Source of the DNA: Micromonospora sp. MP36
GTDB lineage: Bacteria; Actinomycetota; Actinomycetes; Mycobacteriales; Micromonosporaceae
DNA: 64,000 bases
NCBI RefSeq assembly: GCF_008119785.1
Contig: NZ_VSFA01000001.1
Span: 310,001 to 374,000 of the forward strand
Reading direction: 5' to 3'
Below the pieces are notes generated by a model, which saw nothing but the letters and a program-made list of their open reading frames with translations, ran no database searches and had not been told where the DNA came from. Shown here in pieces: positions 8,560-16,049 of the stretch (its first letter is position 1; the number at the start of each line of letters is the position of its first letter). A program made the translations under genes and the position numbers.

Positions 8560-9843
8560 GTGGATTGGGCGGTGGCGGTCGCGGTGGCCGTGGCTCTGGT
8601 GATCGGACTGATCGCCGGGCTGCTGCTGTCCCGACCCGTCCGGCAGTGGCGGCGAGCGGTGTCATCGGGGAGCGAGGGCTCCCGTCGGCTTACAGGGAGG
8701 CCCGCGATTCCGGACGATCAGCAGGGCGGGCTCGCCGGGCTCGGCCGGAAGACGATCGACTCGCTCCGCGCCGGCGTGGTGGTGCTCGACCCGGACGACC
8801 AGCCGGTGCTGGTGAACCCGGCGGCGCGGGCGATGGGCCTGCTGCGTACCGGCGGGACGCCCGGCAGCATGGTGGCGCACCCGCTGATCCGTACCCTCGC
8901 CGGGCAGGTCCGCCGCACCGGCGTGCGCCGCGAGATCGAGCTGGACCTGCCGCGCGGTCGCGACAGCGCCGGGGACAACCCGCTCGGCGTGCACCTGCGC
9001 GCGATGGGGCTGGGCGCCGGCTACATCTCGGTCGAGGCGGCCGACGTCACCGAGTCGCACCGGCTGGCCCGGGTCCGGCGGGACTTCGTGGCCAACGTCA
9101 GCCACGAGCTGAAGACCCCGATCGGGGCGCTCCAGCTCCTCGCCGAGGCGCTGGTCGACGCCACCGAGCCGGCCGGTGAGGGCGCGGCCGACCTCTCCGA
9201 GGACATGATCGCCGCCCGGCGGTTCGCCGAGCGGATCCAGCACGAGTCGACCCGACTGGGCCGGCTGGTCCAGGAACTGCTGGAGCTGACCCGCCTCCAG
9301 GGCGCCGAGCCGCAACCCGCACCCGAGCCGGTCTCCGTGGACTGGGTGATCGCCGAGGTGATCGACCGGACCCGGACCGGGGCCACCGCCCGCCACGTGG
9401 AGATCGTGGTCGATGGCCAGCGCGGCCTGACCGTGTACGGTAGCGACAGCCAGCTCGCCACCGCGGTGGCGAACCTGGTGGAGAACGCGATCAACTACTC
9501 GGGCGAGGACACCACGGTCCGGGTGACCGCGCGGGCCACCGACGAGCACGTCGAGATCGCCGTGGCCGACCAGGGCATCGGCATCGCCCCGAACGAGGTC
9601 GACCGGATCTTCGAGCGGTTCTACCGGGCCGACCAGGCGCGCTCCCGGGCCACCGGTGGCACCGGCCTGGGCCTGGCCATCGTCAAGCACATCGCCAGCA
9701 ACCATGGCGGTCGGGTGGACGTGTCGAGCACTCTTGGTGGAGGGTCGACGTTCACCCTCCGGCTGCCCGCGCGACCCCCGGACGACCTGGAGGCGACACT
9801 CTCCTCCGCTGGGATCGAGGCCGGCCCGGCCGAACTCCGGTAG
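8560..9843 (+). CDS. phoR: Phosphate-sensing histidine kinase PhoR (SenX3-like)
   Basis: A 427-residue membrane sensor kinase. One N-terminal transmembrane helix (AVAVAVAVALVIGLIAGLLL, residues 4-23) is followed by a PAS-like domain (about 60-165). The HisKA dimerisation domain has the H-box RRDFVANVSHELKTP with phospho-acceptor His182. The ATPase domain has the N-box NLVENAINYS, DQGIGIAPNEVDRIFERFYR and GGTGLGLAIVKH. A single membrane helix and intracellular PAS match SenX3/PhoR of actinobacteria, which respond to phosphate through PhoU. The response regulator gene begins 29 bp downstream and is probably cotranscribed. The GTG start is fixed by a -10 box six bases upstream. Confidence 0.94.
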   Translation: MDWAVAVAVAVALVIGLIAGLLLSRPVRQWRRAVSSGSEGSRRLTGRPAIPDDQQGGLAGLGRKTIDSLRAGVVVLDPDDQPVLVNPAARAMGLLRTGGTPGSMVAHPLIRTLAGQVRRTGVRREIELDLPRGRDSAGDNPLGVHLRAMGLGAGYISVEAADVTESHRLARVRRDFVANVSHELKTPIGALQLLAEALVDATEPAGEGAADLSEDMIAARRFAERIQHESTRLGRLVQELLELTRLQGAEPQPAPEPVSVDWVIAEVIDRTRTGATARHVEIVVDGQRGLTVYGSDSQLATAVANLVENAINYSGEDTTVRVTARATDEHVEIAVADQGIGIAPNEVDRIFERFYRADQARSRATGGTGLGLAIVKHIASNHGGRVDVSSTLGGGSTFTLRLPARPPDDLEATLSSAGIEAGPAELR

Positions 9844-9872
9844 GCCTGACCGACAGGAAAGGAAACACCCCG

Positions 9873-10556
9873 TTGAGCCGCGTACTGGTGGTCGAGGACG
9901 AGGAATCGTTCTCCGACGCCCTGTCCTACATGCTGCGCAAGGAGGGCTTCGAGGTTTCCGTCGCCGCGACGGGCACCTCCGCCCTCACCGAGTTCGACCG
10001 GACCGGCGCCGACATCGTGCTGCTCGACCTGATGCTGCCGGAGATGTCGGGCACCGAGGTCTGCCGGCAGCTCCGCCAGCGCTCGCACGTCCCGATCATC
10101 ATGGTCACCGCCCGGGACAGTGAGATCGACAAGGTGGTCGGCCTGGAGATCGGGGCCGACGACTACGTGACCAAGCCGTACTCGCCGCGCGAGCTGGTGG
10201 CCCGGATCCGAGCGGTGCTGCGCCGGCAGAGCGCGGAGGCGACCGAGTCGGGTGCCCCGACCCTCGCCGCCGGCCCGGTCCGGATGGACATCGAGCGGCA
10301 CGTGGTGACCGTGGACGGCGGCGCCGTGCAGCTGCCGCTCAAGGAGTTCGAGCTGCTGGAGCTGCTGCTGCGCAACGCCGGCCGGGTGCTCACCCGGGGG
10401 CAGCTGATCGACCGGGTCTGGGGCGCCGACTACGTGGGCGACACCAAGACGCTGGACGTGCACGTCAAGCGGCTGCGCTCCAAGATCGAGCCGGAGCCGT
10501 CGGCGCCGCGATACATCGTCACGGTCCGGGGCCTGGGCTACAAGTTCGAGCCCTGA
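9873..10556 (+). CDS. phoP: Phosphate-responsive response regulator PhoP (RegX3-like)
   Basis: OmpR/PhoB-family regulator, 227 residues. The receiver domain has the acidic pair VVEDEES, the phospho-acceptor Asp52 in DIVLLDLMLP, the T in MVTARD and the Lys in TKPYSPREL. A winged-helix DNA-binding domain occupies about residues 130-225 (LKEFELLELLLRNAGRVLTRGQL, DTKTLDVHVKRLRSKIEPEP). It starts with TTG 9873, preceded by AGGAAAGGAAAC. It should activate phosphate-scavenging genes when phosphorylated by the upstream kinase; the GTTCACC repeats before phoR are likely targets. Confidence 0.94.
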   Translation: MSRVLVVEDEESFSDALSYMLRKEGFEVSVAATGTSALTEFDRTGADIVLLDLMLPEMSGTEVCRQLRQRSHVPIIMVTARDSEIDKVVGLEIGADDYVTKPYSPRELVARIRAVLRRQSAEATESGAPTLAAGPVRMDIERHVVTVDGGAVQLPLKEFELLELLLRNAGRVLTRGQLIDRVWGADYVGDTKTLDVHVKRLRSKIEPEPSAPRYIVTVRGLGYKFEP

Positions 10557-10612
10557 CCGTCCGCCTCTGGTGACGGTCTCCTGGCGTGCGGTGTCGCCTT
10601 TGGTTGCGGTTT

Positions 10613-10686
10613 CGGGTGTGGCCCGCCGTGCCCGGCTCCGGGCGGTCAGGCTTGATCCCTGCGCCGGTCACGGCGGGCCACACCCG
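10613..10686 (+). repeat. Hairpin element, copy 1 (conserved core, variable arms)
   Basis: Perfect 18-bp arms at 10613-10630 and 10669-10686 (CGGGTGTGGCCCGCCGTG and its complement) enclose a 38-nt interior that begins CCCGGCTCCGGG and ends TGCGCCGGT. The stem continues inward for five more pairs after one mismatch. Positions 10628-10671 match the complement of 12498-12541 at 42 of 44 bases. The outer arms of the two copies do not resemble each other. Confidence 0.85.
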
Positions 10687-10901
10687 CGTCGTGGGCCTGC
10701 GCCGCCCGGATGTCCGGCCTGCGTGGTTCGCCCGTCGTGTACGGGGTGCCGCACCTGCCCCCCCACGCCCTCGGTGGGCGTCTGGCGGAGCGCCGGTGGC
10801 CGTCTGCTGGAGCGCACTGTGGGGAAGATGCGGTCTTTCCCGCGGCCCCGAGGGTCCCTTTCGTGGAGTTTGTCGCGCCCTTTGCGTGCCGGCCGATCCT
10901 T

Positions 10902-10976
10902 GATCGACTCCACATACGGGATGTGGCGGTGTCGGCGGCTGTCGGATACCGCCGTTTACGCGATGTGGAGTGGATC
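10902..10976. repeat. Palindromic repeat with nested stem
   Basis: GATCGACTCCACAT (10902-10915) pairs with ATGTGGAGTGGATC (10963-10976) with one mismatch. Inside, GGCGGT and ACCGCC form a second stem. The 47-base interior and nested stem resemble dispersed palindromes recalled from other Micromonosporaceae. Confidence 0.65.
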
Positions 10977-11168
10977 AGCGGAGGTTCGTGGTCGCCTGTC
11001 CGGGTGTTCTGGCGCATGGTGTCCGGTTTGCGAGTGACCGGCGGCATCCTGGGGCCGGAATGGCGGGCGGCTGGGGGTCGTTGAACCCGGGTGCACGGCC
11101 GAGGAAGGCCCCGTGAGGTGGGGCCGCCGGGGTCGCTTCACGGAGATCTGGGGCGCCGGCACGGTTCC

Positions 11169-11345
11169 GGAATGATGGCGGGCCGCCGGTCGTTGCACGT
11201 GAACCACCGCGATCGAGCCCCCGCAGGGGGTGGCCGGCCCGGAATGATGGTGGGGTCGCCGGTCGTTGCACGTGAGCCACGCGATCGAGGCGCCCCAGTG
11301 GGGTGGCCGGGCCCGGAATGTTGGTGGGTCGTCGGTCGTTGGATA
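11169..11345 (+). repeat. Tandem repeat, three units of 72-74 bp
   Basis: Units start at 11169, 11241 and 11315, each with GGAATGATGG or a close variant, followed by GCCGGTCGTTGCACGTGA and a GCGATCGAG block. Units 1 and 2 end with a GC-rich hairpin (CCCCC-GCA-GGGGG in unit 1, CCCC-AGT-GGGG in unit 2) and GGTGGCCGG. The third unit is truncated. A degenerate relative begins at 11057. The array ends about 150 bp before the start codon at 11497. Confidence 0.85.
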
Positions 11346-11496
11346 TGGTCTCGGCGCCGCGAAGAGGCGACCCCCGTCGCCCCGCGAGCTTGCCGGTTCG
11401 AAGACTTTCCCCCTGGTTTGAGCGCCTGACGGTGCTTGCGCACATGTAGCCGGCCCCCGTCGGTGTGTGCGCCAACCCCCGAATGGAGCTTTCGTC

Positions 11497-12093
11497 ATGA
11501 ACACGATGCTGCGTAAGACGGTTCTTGGTGTTGCTGGTCTGGCTTTCACCGGTGGTGTGTTCGCCGGTCCGATCGCCGCTCACGCCGACGCCCCGACCGC
11601 CGCTGCCGGGAAGCCGGTCGCCGCGGTGCAGGCCGACAAGCCGGGCGTGGACATGGGGAAGCTGATTCCGCATGGTGTGCAGGGCGCCCAGTCGAAGATC
11701 ACCCTGAACGACGAGCAGACCGGCAACGTGAAGGCGATCATCGCCGCCACCAAGAAGGCCGGCCTCCCGGAGCGCGCTGCGGTGATCTCGATCGCCACGA
11801 GCCTGCAGGAGTCGAAGCTGGAGAACCTGGGCCACCTCGGCGACAAGAATGATCACGACTCGCTGGGCCTGTTCCAGCAGCGCCCGAGTTCGGGTTGGGG
11901 TACGCCGGAGCAGATCACCAACCCCGAGTACGCGACCCTGGCGTTCGAGAAGGGTCTGAAGCAGGTCGACGGCTGGCAGGACATGCCGCTGACGAAGGCG
12001 GCGCAGACGGTGCAGGTGTCGGCCTACCCGGACGCCTACGCCCAGTGGGAGCAGCAGGCCGCTGACCTGGTCGCCCAGTACTGGAACAGCTGA
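11497..12093 (+). CDS. Secreted lytic transglycosylase-like protein
   Basis: A 198-residue exported protein. Residues 1-30 are a signal peptide (basic MNTMLRK, hydrophobic core, cleavage near AHADA). A short spacer precedes a domain of about 120 residues containing GLPERAAVISIATSLQESKLENLGHLGDKNDHDSLGLFQQRPSSGWG. This resembles a lysozyme/SLT fold: the Glu in LQESKL would be the catalytic acid and SLGLFQQRP the conserved GLFQ segment. ATG 11497 has GGAG about 8 bases upstream; an in-frame GTG at 11467 has none. It stands alone, flanked on both sides by repeats. Cell-wall remodelling is inferred; some databases give such proteins unrelated transporter names. Confidence 0.8.
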   Translation: MNTMLRKTVLGVAGLAFTGGVFAGPIAAHADAPTAAAGKPVAAVQADKPGVDMGKLIPHGVQGAQSKITLNDEQTGNVKAIIAATKKAGLPERAAVISIATSLQESKLENLGHLGDKNDHDSLGLFQQRPSSGWGTPEQITNPEYATLAFEKGLKQVDGWQDMPLTKAAQTVQVSAYPDAYAQWEQQAADLVAQYWNS

Positions 12094-12133
12094 CCCAACA
12101 GCTGAGCACAACCGAACACCGTGAACAAGCGCT

Positions 12134-12167
12134 GCTGGCCGGCACCCGAAGACGGGTGCCGGCCAGC
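12134..12167 (+). terminator. Strong hairpin terminator after the secreted-protein gene
   Basis: GCTGGCCGGCACCCG, loop AAGA, CGGGTGCCGGCCAGC: a perfect 15-bp stem starting 41 bp past the stop. There is no U tract. Confidence 0.85.
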
Positions 12168-12292
12168 GCCGTCTCCAGACAGCGCCGTCTCCAGACAGCG
12201 CCGCCGCCAGGCAGCGCCCCCGCCAGGCAGCGCCGCCTCAAGAGAGCCGTCCCCAGAGACCGCCATCTCCCAGAGAGCGCCGCCTCCAGAGA
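12165..12292 (+). repeat. 16-bp tandem repeat array
   Basis: Units based on AGCGCCGTCTCCAGAC begin at 12165, 12181, 12197, 12213 and 12229, then drift to about 12292. The array starts inside the terminator stem. No protein reading frame across it looks coding. Confidence 0.8.
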
Positions 12293-12300
12293 TCTTGAAA

Positions 12301-12468
12301 GTTGCCGTCCGCAGCGAACGGAAACCTGTCCAAGATCGGAAAACGGCAGGGTTCGTGCCAGAGGAAGAACCGTGACCGGCGGCAGTTGCCGTCCGCCGTG
12401 AACGGCAACTGTCCAAGATCGGAAGGCAGCAACGGGCTCCGGAGGATGAATCGTGACCGGCGGGCGGG
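12301..12468 (+). repeat. 84-bp direct repeat, two copies
   Basis: Copies begin at 12301 and 12385 with GTTGCCGTCCGC. Each contains CTGTCCAAGATCGGAA and ends with CGTGACCGGCGG. Copy 2 has a self-complementary start (GTTGCCGT...ACGGCAAC). The interior of the copies has diverged. Confidence 0.8.
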
Positions 12469-12482
12469 CAAGGCGCACGACG

Positions 12483-12556
12483 GGGCTGGGGGCGAGGGTG
12501 ACCGGCGCAGGGATCAAGCCTGATCGCCCGGAGCCGGTCACCCTCGCCCCCAGCCC
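12483..12556 (-). repeat. Hairpin element, copy 2 (inverted relative to copy 1)
   Basis: Perfect 24-bp arms, 12483-12506 and 12533-12556 (GGGCTGGGGGCGAGGG plus TGACCGGC, and the complement), enclose a 26-nt loop. The core 12498-12541 is the complement of 10628-10671 with two differences. It may also terminate transcription of the response-regulator gene that ends at 12628. Confidence 0.85.
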
Positions 12557-12627
12557 ACAAGCGCAACCACCGACCCGGACCCAGCTCAGAACCGCAACCC
12601 AGAGCCCGCCCACAAGAGCAACCCCGG

Positions 12628-13302
12628 TCAGGCCACCCAGGCGTAGCGGCGCTCAGGCCGACCGGCCGCGCCGTATTTCAGCGTCACCTCGGCCCGCCCA
12701 GTGCCGGAGAAGTGCTCCAGGTAGCGGCGGGCGCTGACCCGGGAGATGCCCACCCGGTCGGCGCACTCGCTGGCGGAGAGGGTGCCGACGTGCTCGCGCA
12801 GGGCGCGTTCCACCAGTTCGGCGGTCTCGGGGCTGAGCCCGCGCGGCAGGGCCGGGGTGGCGACGGTCGAGCCGCTGCGGGAGAGCACCCGGTCGACGTC
12901 GGCCTGGTCGGCGACCACCGCCGTACGCAGCGCGGTGCGGCGGGCGGCGTACTGCTCCAGGCGGGTGCGCAGCTCGTCGAAGCCGAACGGCTTGAGCAGG
13001 TAGTTGACCGCGCCGTAGCGGACCGCGCGGCGTACCGCCTCGGCCTCGCGGGCGGCGCTGATCACCAGGACGTCGCAGTCGTGCCGGGCGGCCCGGATCC
13101 GGGTCACCACGTCCAGGCCGAACATGTCGGGCAGGTAGAGGTCGAGCAGGACCAGGTCGGGCCGCAGCTCGTTGACGGCGGCCACCGCCTGCTCGCCGGT
13201 GCTGGCGGTGCCCACCACCCGGAAGCCGTCGATTCGTTCGACGAACCCGCGGTGGATCCGGGCCACCATGAAGTCGTCGTCGACGACGAGCACGTCGATC
13301 AT
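12628..13302 (-). CDS. CitB/DcuR-type response regulator for the tct operon
   Basis: A 224-residue regulator of the CitB/DpiA class. The receiver domain has VVDDDFMVARIH, phospho-acceptor Asp in LVLLDLYLPDMFGLDV near residue 54 and KPFGFDELRTRLEQY. The C-terminal HTH (LSASECADRVGISRVSARRYLEHF) is the type found in CitB, DpiA and DctR. It overlaps the kinase gene by 4 bp (ATGA), so the two are translationally coupled. The pair is divergent from tctCBA, so control of that transporter is the obvious role. It ends 72 bp from hairpin element copy 2. Confidence 0.93.
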   Translation of the reverse strand: MIDVLVVDDDFMVARIHRGFVERIDGFRVVGTASTGEQAVAAVNELRPDLVLLDLYLPDMFGLDVVTRIRAARHDCDVLVISAAREAEAVRRAVRYGAVNYLLKPFGFDELRTRLEQYAARRTALRTAVVADQADVDRVLSRSGSTVATPALPRGLSPETAELVERALREHVGTLSASECADRVGISRVSARRYLEHFSGTGRAEVTLKYGAAGRPERRYAWVA

Positions 13303-14942
13303 CGCGCCTCCTCCAACATGCTGGCCAGTACCGACATCCGGGCGGTGAACATGGCGCCCTCGTCGGTGTTCGTCACCGCCACCTCGCCGCCGCGACGGTG
13401 ACACACCAGGCGGGTGAGTGCCAGGCCGATGCCCCGCTCGCCGCTGTCGGCCGCCTTGGTGGTGAAGCCGTGGGTGAAGACCTCCTGCGCAAGTTCCGGC
13501 GCGACCCCGGGACCGGAGTCGCGGACGATGATCTCCACCGAGGCGGCGTCCTGCCGCAGCTCGACCTCGACCCAGGCGGGGCGGTCGGACGCGTCTCCGC
13601 CCACCGCCTCGACCGCGTTGTCCACCAGGTTGCCGAGCACCGTGGCGACGTCCGCCGACAGCTCCGCCGGCAGCCGGTCCAGCCCGGTCCGCTCGGAGAT
13701 CCGCAGCTCCACCCGGCGTTCCGCGGCCAGCGCCGACTTCGCCATGAGCAGCGCCGCGATGGCCGTGTCGTGGATCCGGCTGGTGACCGTCAGGTCGAGC
13801 GAGGCGCGGTGGCGGCTCAGCGCGTCCACGTAGCGGACCACCTCGTCGTGCTCGCCGATCTGGATCAGCCCGGAGATGGTGTGCAACTGGTTGGCGAACT
13901 CGTGGGTCTGCGCCCGCAGCAGCTCCGTGGTGCTGCGGAACGAGCCGAGTTCCTGCTCCAGCCGGGCCAGCTCGGTCCGGTCCCGCAGGGTGGTGACCGA
14001 GCCCAGCCGGCGGCCGTCCTTGCGGACCGTCATCCGGTTCATCACCAGCACCCGGCCGCGCCGGACCACCACCTGGTCCCGGGCTTCCGGGCCGCTGCCG
14101 GCGCCAGCCAGCACGTCCCGCAGCCGGCCGCTGATCCGCAGCTCGCGGAGGCTGCGGCCGAGACAGTTTTCGGGCAGGTCGAGCAGCCGCCGGCCCACCG
14201 CGTTCACCAGGGTGACCCGCTGCTGCGGGTCCAGCGCGATCACCCCCTCGGCGATGCCGTGCAGCAGCGCCTCCCGGTGCTCGGCCAGCCCGGCGATCTC
14301 CCGGGGTTCCAGGCCGAGGGTCTGCCGCTTGATCCGGCGGGCCAGCAGCCACGACCCGACCACCCCGAGACCGCAGGCGATGCCCAGGTAGGTGATCAGG
14401 TACGAGGAGGCCCCGACCAGCCGTTCCGACCAGGTCGGCGACTTCTCACCGACGACCACCACGCCCAGGTATCGGCCGAGGTTTTCCTCCTTCCGGTCCC
14501 CGAGCACCGGCACCTGGGCCACCAGCTGCCGGGTGCCGTCGACCTCCAGTTCGCCGAACCAGCTGCGCCCCTCCTGGGCCACCCGGGGGTCGCCGAGCAC
14601 CACGGGGCTGCCGACCAGCGTCGGGTCCGTCGAGCTGACCACCCGGCCCCGCTCGTTGGCCACGGTCACGTGGGTCACCCCGGACCGGATCAGCGTGTTC
14701 TGCAGCAGCGGTGCGATCGCCTCGCCGGGCGCGGGCTGGTTGAGCCAACCCCGGAGCAGGGTGTTGCCGGCCAGCTCTTCGCCGAGCGCGGCGACCCGGC
14801 GCCCCTCGACCCGGTTGAAGGTGGCCGCGGACTGGGCCAGCGAGACAGCGGCCACCGCCACCAGCACCACGACGATGATCGCGAGCTGGAGGACGAGCAA
14901 CTGCCCGGCGAGCGTACGGCGCCGGGACGTGACCGCGACCAC
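13299..14942 (-). CDS. CitA/DcuS-type sensor histidine kinase for the tct operon
   Basis: A 547-residue kinase. It has transmembrane helix 1 (about residues 13-35), an extracytoplasmic sCache/PDC-like sensor domain to about 185, helix 2 (YLITYLGIACGLGVVGSWLL), and a cytoplasmic PAS domain (AEGVIALDPQQRVTLVN). The kinase core has the CitA-family H-box RAQTHEFANQLHTISGLIQ (His near residue 347). The ATPase boxes are NLVDNAVEAV, DSGPGVAPELAQEVFTHGFTTK and RGIGLAL. CitA-family sensors bind citrate or C4-dicarboxylates outside the cell, which fits the divergent tripartite tricarboxylate transporter. GTG 14942 has GAGG five bases upstream. Confidence 0.93.
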   Translation of the reverse strand: MVAVTSRRRTLAGQLLVLQLAIIVVVLVAVAAVSLAQSAATFNRVEGRRVAALGEELAGNTLLRGWLNQPAPGEAIAPLLQNTLIRSGVTHVTVANERGRVVSSTDPTLVGSPVVLGDPRVAQEGRSWFGELEVDGTRQLVAQVPVLGDRKEENLGRYLGVVVVGEKSPTWSERLVGASSYLITYLGIACGLGVVGSWLLARRIKRQTLGLEPREIAGLAEHREALLHGIAEGVIALDPQQRVTLVNAVGRRLLDLPENCLGRSLRELRISGRLRDVLAGAGSGPEARDQVVVRRGRVLVMNRMTVRKDGRRLGSVTTLRDRTELARLEQELGSFRSTTELLRAQTHEFANQLHTISGLIQIGEHDEVVRYVDALSRHRASLDLTVTSRIHDTAIAALLMAKSALAAERRVELRISERTGLDRLPAELSADVATVLGNLVDNAVEAVGGDASDRPAWVEVELRQDAASVEIIVRDSGPGVAPELAQEVFTHGFTTKAADSGERGIGLALTRLVCHRRGGEVAVTNTDEGAMFTARMSVLASMLEEAR

Positions 14943-15041
14943 AAAGACCTCAACTTCCGCTGGTGACACAACGCAGACAGCTTGCCTGCTCAGAGGCCAC
15001 CATCTTGCCGCCGGACTCATTCGAAACGGAAGAGAAACATG

Positions 15042-16049
15042 ATGGCAACTAGGAGAAACCTGCTGGTCATGGGCGTGGCCGCCGCGACGGCGCTCGCCCT
15101 GGGCGCCTGCGGTGCCACTGCCGACAAGGGTGGGGCCGGTGCCGCCGACGACGGCAAGCCGGTCAGCGGGCTGCGGATCATGGTCCCGAACACCCCCGGT
15201 GGTGGATACGACACCACGGCCCGTACCGCCGCGAAGGTGATGGAGGACGCCAAGATCGCCACCGGCGTGCAGGTGTTCAACCTGCCCGGCGCGGGCGGCA
15301 CGGTCGGCCTCCAGCGGACCGTGAACGAGAAGGGCAACGGCAAGCTCGCCATGCAGATGGGGCTGGGCGTCGTCGGTGCCTCGTACACCTCCAAGTCCGC
15401 GGCGACGCTGACCCAGACCACGCCGCTGGCGAAGATGATCGAGGAGGCCGGCGCCATCGTGGTGCCGAAGAACTCCCCGTACAAGACCATCAACGACCTG
15501 GTCGCGGCCTGGAAGGCCAACCCCAAGGGCATCGCCGTCGGCGGCGGCTCCTCGCCCGGCGGCCCGGACCACCTGCTGCCCATGCAGCTGGCCAAGACCG
15601 TCGGCATCGACCCGCGCCAGGTCAACTTCGTCTCGTACGACGGTGGTGGCGAGCTGCTGCCGGCCGTGCTCGGCGGCAAGGTCGCCTTCGGCGCCAGCGG
15701 CTTCGGCGAGTTCCTCGACCAGGTCGAGGCCGGCCAGATCCGGGTCCTCGCGGTGACCAGCGAGGCGCCGATCGAGGCGCTGAAGGACGTGCCGACCCTG
15801 AAGTCCTCCGGCATCGACCTGGTCTTCACCAACTGGCGGGGCATCGTGGCGCCGCCCGGGATCAGCGACGCCGACAAGAAGGTGTGGATCGACGTGCTGA
15901 CGAAGATGCACGACTCGGAGGAGTGGAAGGCCGAGCTGAAGAAGCGTGGCTGGACCGACGCGTTCGTCACCGGCGACGAGTTCGGCGCCTTCCTGACCGA
16001 GCAGGACAAGGCAGTGGCCGACGTGCTCAAGCAGCTCGGGCTGGCATGA
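15042..16049 (+). CDS. tctC: Tripartite tricarboxylate transporter substrate-binding lipoprotein TctC
   Basis: The extracytoplasmic binding protein of the TTT system. Residues 1-25 are a lipoprotein signal peptide (MATRRNLLVMG, core, lipobox LGAC, Cys near residue 23). The mature part has the two-lobe Bug/TctC fold with the ligand-loop motif MVPNTPGGGYDTTART near residue 48, VFNLPGAGGTVGLQ, and the second-lobe GGGSSPGGPDHLLPMQLAK. The length (335) is typical. ATG 15042 is chosen; ATG 15039 overlaps it by frame and has GGAAGAG too close. The stop overlaps tctB by 4 bp. The bound carboxylate is unknown. Confidence 0.93.
   Translation: MATRRNLLVMGVAAATALALGACGATADKGGAGAADDGKPVSGLRIMVPNTPGGGYDTTARTAAKVMEDAKIATGVQVFNLPGAGGTVGLQRTVNEKGNGKLAMQMGLGVVGASYTSKSAATLTQTTPLAKMIEEAGAIVVPKNSPYKTINDLVAAWKANPKGIAVGGGSSPGGPDHLLPMQLAKTVGIDPRQVNFVSYDGGGELLPAVLGGKVAFGASGFGEFLDQVEAGQIRVLAVTSEAPIEALKDVPTLKSSGIDLVFTNWRGIVAPPGISDADKKVWIDVLTKMHDSEEWKAELKKRGWTDAFVTGDEFGAFLTEQDKAVADVLKQLGLA

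Larger units (their letters stand above)
10557..11496. other. 940-bp non-coding, repeat-rich region
   Basis: No open frame here has coding character. The stretch contains, in order, hairpin element copy 1 (10613-10686), a second palindrome (10902-10976), a degenerate GGAATGG repeat start at 11057 and three tandem 72-74 bp units (11169-11345). The last 150 bp form the leader of the secreted-protein gene at 11497. A leader RNA or riboswitch is possible, since cell-wall hydrolase genes in actinobacteria often have one, but no family consensus could be matched by eye. Confidence 0.6.

Noticed and set aside
11393..11402. TTCGAA-type strings resembling a tRNA T-loop
   Set aside because: No acceptor or anticodon stems can be drawn around these or other GGTTCGA-like strings in the window.
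10570..11484. Short open frames in the repeat island as possible genes
   Set aside because: They run through palindromes and tandem repeats, lack RBS and codon bias, and give no recognisable protein.
12165..12468. Possible CRISPR array
   Set aside because: Units are contiguous with no unique spacers, the repeats drift, and no cas gene is present.
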